Below the pieces are notes generated by a model. The model was not told where the DNA came from and ran no database searches. It saw only the letters and a program-made list of their open reading frames with translations. Made by a program: the position numbers and the translations under genes. From Vulcanimicrobiota bacterium (GTDB taxonomy: Bacteria > Vulcanimicrobiota > Vulcanimicrobiia > Vulcanimicrobiales > Vulcanimicrobiaceae), in contig PLED01000009.1 of NCBI GenBank assembly GCA_003136355.1, positions 1 to 38,262 on the forward strand: DNA of 38,262 bases, given 5' to 3'. This document shows positions 32,892-38,262 of the stretch, one piece after another; the stretch's first letter is position 1, and every line of letters begins with the position of its first letter.

Positions 32892-34377
32892 AGGCGCCGC
32901 GCAAAAACCACTTTTCACCCTGTTTATAGACGCGCCAGAGCATGCCGCCCTCGAGCAGCACGTCGTATTCGTCGCGCGCGATATGCCCGCTGTCGAACCA
33001 GCCGTCGTCCACGCGCCAGGGTCCCGCGCAATTCACGACGGGCCGCGCATCCACACTGGCCGGCGCATTGCCGCGCAGCCTCACGGCCACTTCGCGCACG
33101 GGCAGCATACGAAGCTGCGTAGATGCGCGTCCTTCGATGACGTGCGCCAATGGCGCACTACTCAGTGGTTCCCTTCGACTGGCGTTTCCGGGGAAACGCT
33201 GCTCAGGACAGGCTCGCTCACCATGACAAACAAAATGAGACAACGTAAAACGTGATTCCAAAAGATGAGCCGGACGCACGTGCGCCTGATGCGTCTGGAT
33301 ATCTCCAACCGCCTGCAAGCGTTCCAACGCAATCGCCAGGGTCTGCGGATCGGGCTGCGTTCCCGAAAAAAGCGTGGTGAAAGTGCCGCACTCTTCCAGA
33401 CGGAGCGCCTGCAGCCGCAGCCCCGTCACCGGCGCATCGAAGATGAGGCCTTCGAGTTTGGCCCGCAAAATATCGAGCACGACGCGCGGATCGGCGGTCG
33501 CCTGCGCGAAGCCGGCGTCCAACTCGCGCAAGTCGCCGTTCTCGCACTCGAACGTCGTGCGCAAAAGCGCCGCGGCTTTTCCGGCGCGGCTCAAATCGCT
33601 GCAGATGCGCTCGGCCAAAACGCGCAGCGCGAAATAGACTTGCTCTTCTTGTGCCGCGCTGCCCTCACCGAACGCAGCGGCTTCGATCTGCAGCGCGTAG
33701 GGACGCGGACGAAAAGGCGCGGGATCGATCCCCCGTGCGCAATCGTGCCAGCGCATGGCTCGCGCGCCAAAACGGCGGACAAACGGGCCGTGCGGCAAGC
33801 GCGCCAGTTCGCCGAGCGTCGCAATGCCGAGTAAGTGCAGCCGTTCGACGATGGCCGGTTCCACGTCGAGCACTTCGAGTTGCAGCGGCGCGAGTAACTG
33901 CGCTGCTTCTTCCGGCGCGCAGATGCAGCCGTCGCGCACGTAGGTTGCCGCGCGCGCCGCGAACTTGTTGGGGCCGGCCGCAGCGCGCACCGGCAGATCG
34001 AAACGCGTCAAGACAGCATGCGCGCGCGCGATCCAGTCGGCCGCCGTGCCGTCACAGCCGCGCATCTCGACGTAAGCGGTACCTTCGGCCGTATCGTCCA
34101 CCAGCGGCGAAAGCGCGTCGAGATCGTCGAGCATGTCTTCCCATACGGTATGCGCGTACGGAGCATCGTGCACGAGCACGCGCGCTCCGCCGGCGGCCGC
34201 GCATGCCTGCAAGACCGTCTGTCCGCGACGCGCGCCCAGAGTGTGCGCGCGATCGTCGACCTCGAGCACGCGCCCGCGATCGGCTTTGTCGGCCAGAATG
34301 ATGACATCGCCGGAGCTATCGATGCCTCGCCGGGCCACTGCCAGCCGGAACGCGGGAACGTGCACGCATAACAGCAT
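32884..34377 (-). CDS. imuB: ImuB, catalytically inactive Y-family polymerase-like mutasome protein
   Basis: A 497-aa protein of the ImuB family, the hub that links DnaE2 and ImuA to the sliding clamp. It has the Y-family layout, but the acidic residues are missing: the start reads CVHVPAFRLAVARR in place of the DxDxFFAS motif, and the second acidic motif reads YVEMRGCDG. Helix-hairpin-helix region LHLLGIATLGELARLP; the C-terminus GPWRVDDGWFDSGHIARDEY and WFLRGAYD is the standard ImuB ending. Residues about 383-403 come from a palindromic repeat. The start overlaps the imuA stop by one base (TGATG). Confidence 0.93.
   Translation of the reverse strand: MLLCVHVPAFRLAVARRGIDSSGDVIILADKADRGRVLEVDDRAHTLGARRGQTVLQACAAAGGARVLVHDAPYAHTVWEDMLDDLDALSPLVDDTAEGTAYVEMRGCDGTAADWIARAHAVLTRFDLPVRAAAGPNKFAARAATYVRDGCICAPEEAAQLLAPLQLEVLDVEPAIVERLHLLGIATLGELARLPHGPFVRRFGARAMRWHDCARGIDPAPFRPRPYALQIEAAAFGEGSAAQEEQVYFALRVLAERICSDLSRAGKAAALLRTTFECENGDLRELDAGFAQATADPRVVLDILRAKLEGLIFDAPVTGLRLQALRLEECGTFTTLFSGTQPDPQTLAIALERLQAVGDIQTHQAHVRPAHLLESRFTLSHFVCHGERACPEQRFPGNASRREPLSSAPLAHVIEGRASTQLRMLPVREVAVRLRGNAPASVDARPVVNCAGPWRVDDGWFDSGHIARDEYDVLLEGGMLWRVYKQGEKWFLRGAYD
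33168..33228 (-). repeat. Palindromic interspersed repeat read in frame inside imuB
   Basis: On the minus strand TGTCATGGTGAGCGAGCC, TCCTGAGCA, a perfect 8-bp hairpin GCGTTTCC/GGAAACGC with a 2-nt loop (33182-33199), then AGTCGAAGGG (33180-33171). It shares CCTGAGC and AGTCGAAGG with the copies at 6361 and 31023. Its translation (CHGERACPEQRFPGNASRRE) interrupts the ImuB sequence without breaking the frame. Confidence 0.8.
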
Positions 34378-35039
34378 CAGGCGATTCGCAAACGCGCGAC
34401 CGCGCCGGGAGCGCTGCGGCGGTGTTTGAAGACCTGCGTGCAGACTTCATAGCCGGCCAGTTCGCGCAGCACTCCGCTGCCTTCAGTCCAAAAGATGCGA
34501 TCGATCGCGCACCGCACGCGCGTCGACGCAAAATATCCCAACTCCGTGCTCGCCTGTCCTAACGCTAACAGCAGCGCGTCCGATTTTTTCGCAAGCGCGC
34601 CGAGCCGGGACCAGACGGTGCCGCGCACGTTCACGGCGGGAAGCGTCACCAGTGAAAAAGCGCGCGAGCGCAGCAAGATATCCGCGCAGCGCGCGGACGC
34701 GAGCGGAGAGTGTGCGCATACGAGCAGCAGCCGCTCGAGAACGACCCCCGCGCGTTCCAGATCGGGAGGATAGAGCGTGCCGTCGTGAATCGCGGCCGCC
34801 AAACCGCAGCGGGTCGCACTCGCCAGCGCCGCGGCTACTATCGCGGTCCCCCCCGAGCCGGTGCCCCCCTCGAGGGGCGCGATACTCCCCCGAATGAATC
34901 CGCCGGCTAGCACGCGATCCAGTTCCGCAAAGCCGCTCGAGACGGGCTTCCCGCCGGGCTCCACGATGCGTCCCGCGGCGCGCGCATCTAAGCCGGCTTT
35001 TAGGCTCGCGAACGTATCGGCAACCGCGGCAGAGACCAT
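34377..35039 (-). CDS. imuA: ImuA, RecA-like mutasome protein
   Basis: A 220-aa RecA-fold protein, first gene of the SOS mutasome operon. Matches to the family: SSGFAELDRVLAGGFIRGSI and LEGGTGSGGTAIVAAAL at the P-loop (about 57-73). The Walker A lysine is replaced (GGTGSGGT), so nucleotide binding may be weak. The rest (YPPDLERAGVVLERLLLV, DALLLALGQASTELGY) follows the RecA-like core. ImuA is needed with ImuB and DnaE2 for damage-induced mutagenesis. ATG 35039 lies 8 bp after a predicted -10 box, so the mRNA is probably leaderless or nearly so. Confidence 0.87.
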   Translation of the reverse strand: MVSAAVADTFASLKAGLDARAAGRIVEPGGKPVSSGFAELDRVLAGGFIRGSIAPLEGGTGSGGTAIVAAALASATRCGLAAAIHDGTLYPPDLERAGVVLERLLLVCAHSPLASARCADILLRSRAFSLVTLPAVNVRGTVWSRLGALAKKSDALLLALGQASTELGYFASTRVRCAIDRIFWTEGSGVLRELAGYEVCTQVFKHRRSAPGAVARLRIA

Positions 35040-35047
35040 GGACCCTG

Positions 35048-35076
35048 ATCCTAATCGAACATATGTTCGATGTCAA
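35048..35076 (-). promoter_or_regulatory. SOS promoter of imuA: TTGACA-17-TAGGAT with LexA box as spacer
   Basis: On the minus strand TTGACA (35076-35071) and TAGGAT (35053-35048) are exactly 17 bp apart, and that spacer is the LexA box. Transcription would begin about 7 bp after the -10 box, essentially at the imuA ATG (35039). Repressor bound here would cover the polymerase site. Confidence 0.8.
35054..35071. promoter_or_regulatory. LexA-binding site (SOS box, Gram-positive type)
   Basis: A perfect 18-bp palindrome, ATCGAACATATGTTCGAT, contains CGAACATATGTTCG, which fits the CGAACRNRYGTTCG box of Bacillus and actinobacteria. It lies 15 bp before imuA and 64 bp before the divergent secreted-protein gene at 35135, which it might also affect. 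Confidence 0.88.
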
Positions 35077-35134
35077 CAGGTCCTTCGGCCCTATTTCGGG
35101 GTACTTTCCGGCCGAAAGTGGGGACGACAAACGC

Positions 35135-35654
35135 ATGAACATAACGCGTTTCGTTTTCAGCGCCTGCATCGCCGGGCTCGTCACTTCGAGCGCCGCCGGT
35201 GCGGCGGAGCCCCCGGCCAAACTCCATTGCCGGCACGACCAAATTTTCTAAGGAAGGCACCGCGTACTGCGCGCCCGACGTTCCCTACGTGAACTGGTAC
35301 GCCGATCAGCTGAACAGCCCGCGGCGCCCCGCATATCTGCTCAGCCGCTATACGCGCACGTCCGCAATCGGCAAAGACGGCACGTTCAGCTGCACCAATC
35401 TGGCACGCGGGCGCTACGTCGTTTGGATTGAGGGCGACCGCCGCGTCGGCGGAGATTTTTCCGGCCAGCCTGTCAGCAGCGAAACCAATGCATCCGGCCA
35501 AGTCGTCGGACCAGGCGAAATGGGGCCCGACAAGAGCACGAGCAACCTCAACAAGAACGCTTATGGCTCGGATTCCGCTTCCAATACGGCGCGGTTCTTT
35601 GCCGGGCCGCAGCACGTCGTCGTTCGCGGCCGGAACACGAAAGTGGTATTCTAA
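35135..35654 (+). pseudogene. Secreted tandem-family protein, copy 1, frameshifted in a C5 run
   Basis: ATG 35135 opens a signal peptide (MNITRFVFSACIAGLVTSSA) that continues to AAEPP and then stops at 35251. The family body (NSIAGTTKFSKEGTAYCAPD, YVNWYADQ, DGTFSCTNLARGRYVVWIEG, GPQHVVVRGRNTKVVF) is open in another frame up to 35654. Taking one C out of the CCCCC run near 35210-35214 joins the two into one protein of about 170 residues. It is thus a one-base event in a homopolymer: decay, base error or slippage. Copies 3 and 4 downstream are intact. Divergent from imuA; 64 bp separates it from the LexA box. Confidence 0.7.
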
Positions 35655-35658
35655 CGGT

Positions 35659-35988
35659 GTGAATCGCCTCGCACTTCTGTGCGTTTTGATCGCGTGCGCC
35701 GCCCCGGCTTCTGCCGCTCCAAGTGCGGCGCCGCCGATCGATCTTACGACGCTGCAAACCTACGGACGGGCAGCGGCTCGATCTCAGGCCGCACCGCGTT
35801 TCCCGGTCAGGCGGCCTGTGCACCGGATGTTCCTTACGTCAACTGGTTCCGATGACGGACCGGCTCACTATCAAGCCGGCTACTCAGGTTCACTACCGGC
35901 AATGACCGAGCGCGTGAAGATAAGGCGCTTGCGCGTTCTTCCACAGCACGTGTTCCTCGAGACAACTCTTACGCGAGTGTATTTTTGA
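35659..35988 (+). pseudogene. Secreted tandem-family protein, copy 2, decayed
   Basis: GTG 35659 starts a good signal peptide (LALLCVLIACAAPASAAPS) and the family block PPIDLTTLQTYGR. There the frame is lost; with one extra G the sequence would go on as GSGSISGRTAF, then CAPDVPYVNWF, and hit a TGA. Later only fragments remain, ending with PQHVFLETTLTRVYF, which matches the family's last strand. At 330 bp it is about 200 bp shorter than its intact relatives, so it is truly degenerate rather than a single base error. Its last codon overlaps the start of copy 3 (TTGA). Confidence 0.7.
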
Positions 35989-36515
35989 AACGATCGCTCT
36001 TCCTATTCCTCATCGCGATCACGTGCGCCGCGCCGGCATTTGCCGGAAACACACCGCCGCCGATCGATGCGGCGGCGCTGACGGCATACGCGCACGGGAA
36101 CGGCACGATTTCGGGGTCCACAGATTTCGGGGGCGCAGTACAAGCATTTTGCGCGCCCGATATTCCGTACGTTGCTTGGTATGTTGAAAGAAGAAAGCTG
36201 AGTCCGAACGGCGACTTCGATTCGCGTTTGACCCCGTACGTGCACCGTGCCCGGCTCGCGAAAGATCGCACGTTTACTTGTGAAGGCTTGGCTTCGGGGC
36301 GCTATTTGGTTTGGGTGGAAGGCTACACACCGGACTTCCGCATCCCGCCCAGTTCCTCTAGCCGTCAACGGGAGGATCCAATATCGGGGCAAGTGGACCC
36401 GTACTACTCCACGGTGACCTGGACCGGGAATAGCCAGCGTGGCCCCGATCTGCTCTTGGTCGGACCCGAACATGTGGTCGTTACCGGAACCGGAGCGACG
36501 AACGTTACTCTGTAA
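35985..36515 (+). CDS. Secreted tandem-family protein, copy 3 (intact)
   Basis: A 176-aa protein from TTG 35985, which overlaps the end of copy 2 by 4 bp. Signal peptide 1-20 (SLFLFLIAITCAAPAFA), then PPIDAAALTAYAHGNGTISG, CAPDIPYVAWYVE, DSRLTPYVHRARLAKDRTFTCEGLASGRYLVWVEG and a last strand GPEHVVVTGTGATNVTL. The two Cys before and after the middle strand are conserved in copies 1, 3 and 4 and may form a disulphide. The 'DGTFxCxxLxxGRYxVW' pattern resembles carboxypeptidase regulatory-like (transthyretin-type) beta sandwiches, but I know no named family. Confidence 0.75.
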   Translation: MKRSLFLFLIAITCAAPAFAGNTPPPIDAAALTAYAHGNGTISGSTDFGGAVQAFCAPDIPYVAWYVERRKLSPNGDFDSRLTPYVHRARLAKDRTFTCEGLASGRYLVWVEGYTPDFRIPPSSSSRQREDPISGQVDPYYSTVTWTGNSQRGPDLLLVGPEHVVVTGTGATNVTL

Positions 36516-36530
36516 AGAGGCGGACACATC

Positions 36531-37133
36531 ATGAAAAAAGCTTTACTGTTCGTTGCGGTCCTGCTTTGCTGCACACTTGCCGCACAAGCTTCAACGGCGC
36601 CCGCACCGCCGATCGATACGGCCGCGCTGGCGGGATTCAGCTACGGAAACCTCACGATCGCGGGAACGGCAAAAGGGTATCGCGGCGGCACCGTTGCTTG
36701 CGCGCCCGACATCGCCTACGTTGAATGGTACATCCTTACCTCAGCGCGGCCGCAGGATTATGATTCGCGGCTCGCTCCTTATACGAAGGTGGTTTGGATA
36801 CATGATGATGGAAGCTTTGCATGCACGGACCTAGGCCCGGGACGTTATATCGTGTGGGCGGCCTGGCAACGCAACGGCCATCGGCAGTTCTCGGATTCAG
36901 CGGAACCGACTTCAATCGACGAGCGCGTCAATGCTGCCGGCCGCCCGCCGGCGGTAGATAATTCTTCGGGCGAAACGCTTCCGGCCGCACCGCTGTCGTT
37001 TCCACCGGCGCCTTGGTGGACGCAACTGCGCGGACGCGGCGCGAACGTTCACGAGGTCACGGTTCAAAGTTTGGTGCATAGCGCGCCCGTGCATATCGTG
37101 CTGACCTCAAAGCCGGCCACGGTCAATTTTTAG
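36531..37133 (+). CDS. Secreted tandem-family protein, copy 4 (intact, with insertion)
   Basis: A 200-aa protein from ATG 36531 behind AGAGG, 15 bp after copy 3. Signal peptide 1-20 (KALLFVAVLLCCTLAAQAS). Family blocks PPIDTAALAGFSYGNLTIAG, CAPDIAYVEWYIL, DSRLAPYTKVVWIHDDGSFACTDLGPGRYIVWA are followed by a longer Pro-rich segment (about 135-165, including LPAAPLSFPPAPWW) not present in copy 3. It ends with PVHIVLTSKPATVNF. Probably periplasmic or extracellular. Function unknown. Confidence 0.75.
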   Translation: MKKALLFVAVLLCCTLAAQASTAPAPPIDTAALAGFSYGNLTIAGTAKGYRGGTVACAPDIAYVEWYILTSARPQDYDSRLAPYTKVVWIHDDGSFACTDLGPGRYIVWAAWQRNGHRQFSDSAEPTSIDERVNAAGRPPAVDNSSGETLPAAPLSFPPAPWWTQLRGRGANVHEVTVQSLVHSAPVHIVLTSKPATVNF

Positions 37134-37169
37134 CTAGGTAACCGCATTCGAAACGGGCAAGGCTCCGCC

Positions 37170-38262
37170 GTGGAACATGGGCGGCGCCTGCGCCTAGGGA
37201 TCGACGTCGGCGGCACGTTTACGGATTTGGCCGCCGTCGACGTTGTCACAGGCGAACGGATTTCGCTGAAAGTGAGCTCGACGCCGCAGGCGCCCGAGCT
37301 GGGCGTCATCTCCGCCCTGCGCTCCATCATTGCCATGTTTCCGGTGCCCCCGAGCTTCGAACACATCGCGCACTCGACGACGATCGCGACCAACGCGCTG
37401 CTCGGACAGATCCATCTCGAACTGCCGCGCGTCGTCTTCTTGACAACCGCCGGCTTCCGCGACGTCATCGAAATCGGACGGCAAAACCGCAGTGAAGTTT
37501 ACAACCTCTTTGTCACGCGACCGAAACCGCTGGTCGCGCGCGAAGACCGCATTGCCGTGCGCGAGCGCATGGATTATCGCGGCGGCGTGCTCGTTGCGCT
37601 CGACCAGGACGAGATAGACCGCGCGATCGCAGCCGCACGCGAACGCAATCCCGCATCGATTGCCGTGGGGTTCTTGCATTCGTACGTCAACGGCGATCAC
37701 GAGCGCGAACTCGGAGCGGCGCTGGCGCGCGCATTCCCCGGAATTCCCGTCACGCTGTCGTGCGAGATCGATCCCGAATACCGCGAGTACGAACGATTTT
37801 CGACGGCCGTCGTCAACGCCGCGCTGACGCCAATCGTCCGCGGCTACATCGAACGCCTGGCTGCAGCTCTCAAAGATCTGCAGATCGACGCGCCGCTCTA
37901 CGTCATGCAGAGCAACGGCGGACTCGCCGACGCCCAGCGCATCGCCGCTACGCCCGCGGCCATCATCGAAAGCGGACCGGCGAGCGGAGCGATCGCCGCC
38001 GCGTATCTCGCACGCGTATCCGGAATCGATCGCGCGATTTCATTCGACATGGGCGGCACCAGCGCCAAAGCCGGAACGATTGCCGGCGGCGCCGTGCAGA
38101 TTGCGTCCGAATTTGAAGCCGCCGGCTCGACGCACAGCGGACGCGGCGTTAAGGGCAGCGGCTACCCGGTCCGCTTTCCGTTCGTGGATTTGGCCGAGAT
38201 CAGCGCCGGCGGCGGAACCATCGCGTACGTCGACGAGGCCGGCGCGCTGCGCGTCGGTCCGC
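37170..38262 (+). CDS. Hydantoinase A / 5-oxoprolinase family ATPase, N-terminal part (runs off the right edge)
   Basis: 364 codons of an HyuA/OPLAH-type protein that opens cyclic amides (hydantoins, 5-oxoproline) with ATP. The ASKHA ATPase phosphate motifs are seen: GIDVGGTFTDLAAVD at the N-terminus and SFDMGGTSAKAGTI later; also HSTTIATNALL, DPEYREYERFSTAVVNAALTP and YVMQSNGGLADA, all typical. The start is GTG 37170; no other start codon lies between it and the stop of the frame upstream. The gene is 36 bp after the tandem secreted genes. A HyuB partner, if present, would lie beyond the window. Confidence 0.92.
   Translation, partial: MEHGRRLRLGIDVGGTFTDLAAVDVVTGERISLKVSSTPQAPELGVISALRSIIAMFPVPPSFEHIAHSTTIATNALLGQIHLELPRVVFLTTAGFRDVIEIGRQNRSEVYNLFVTRPKPLVAREDRIAVRERMDYRGGVLVALDQDEIDRAIAAARERNPASIAVGFLHSYVNGDHERELGAALARAFPGIPVTLSCEIDPEYREYERFSTAVVNAALTPIVRGYIERLAAALKDLQIDAPLYVMQSNGGLADAQRIAATPAAIIESGPASGAIAAAYLARVSGIDRAISFDMGGTSAKAGTIAGGAVQIASEFEAAGSTHSGRGVKGSGYPVRFPFVDLAEISAGGGTIAYVDEAGALRVGP

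Noticed and set aside
35199-35260. Programmed ribosomal frameshift in secreted copy 1
   Set aside because: A C run alone, with no visible downstream stimulator, is not a recognised slippery site; intact paralogues need no shift, so decay or base error is preferred.
1-38262. CRISPR array, prophage, integrase, insertion sequence or rRNA operon
   Set aside because: No regularly spaced repeats, transposase or integrase motifs, or rRNA sequence were seen on either strand.

Overview
The window is bacterial, G+C-rich (about 60% by eye) and densely packed. Genes follow each other with 1-8 bp gaps or ATGA/GTGA/TTGA overlaps, and many convergent pairs overlap at their 3' ends. The gene set includes GatCAB, MutS2, type II dehydroquinase, glutathionyl-hydroquinone reductase and an ImuA/ImuB/DnaE2 mutasome under a Bacillus/Actinobacteria-type LexA box. 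This fits a deep-branching phylum such as Eremiobacterota or a relative; that is an inference from gene content, since no rRNA gene is present. Several interrupted genes lie within 9 kb at the right end, which may mean real decay or draft/metagenome base errors.

Region by region. 1-1900: the 5' part of rpoB runs off the left edge, with its own promoter and a terminator-like leader hairpin. 1900-3060: a degenerate RsbW-like ATPase-fold protein and a secreted protein. 3056-5882: an operon joining a secreted multicopper oxidase fused to a ZIP metal transporter with a glutathionyl-hydroquinone reductase. 6042-10846: a small protein, a palindromic repeat, an EmrB-type exporter, a PDZ/multi-TM/GAF receptor-like protein and a threonine aldolase. 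10835-14277: three glycosyltransferases, two of them divergent paralogues, and a Nudix hydrolase. 14238-17148: GNAT, DUF3465, a NodB-type deacetylase, a membrane-anchored protein, an RNase HI-like protein and tRNA-Pro(GGG).

17189-27440: housekeeping genes: HU, aroQ, hslO, a zinc-ribbon protein, tyrS, mutS2, gatB, gatA, gatC, a 23S rRNA/tRNA uracil-methyltransferase and a small membrane protein. 27549-29189: a molybdate/tungstate-binding protein split by one amber codon, and a TonB-like protein. 29190-35076: an SOS operon, imuA-imuB-(GIY-YIG/T5orf172-like protein)-dnaE2, driven by a near-consensus promoter whose 17-bp spacer is a LexA box. 35135-37133: a tandem family of four secreted paralogues, two of them broken. 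37170 to the end: the start of a hydantoinase A/oxoprolinase gene.

The most notable points are the extra nuclease-like gene inside the mutasome operon, the MCO-ZIP fusion, and a palindromic repeat family of which one copy is intergenic and two are read in frame inside dnaE2 and imuB.
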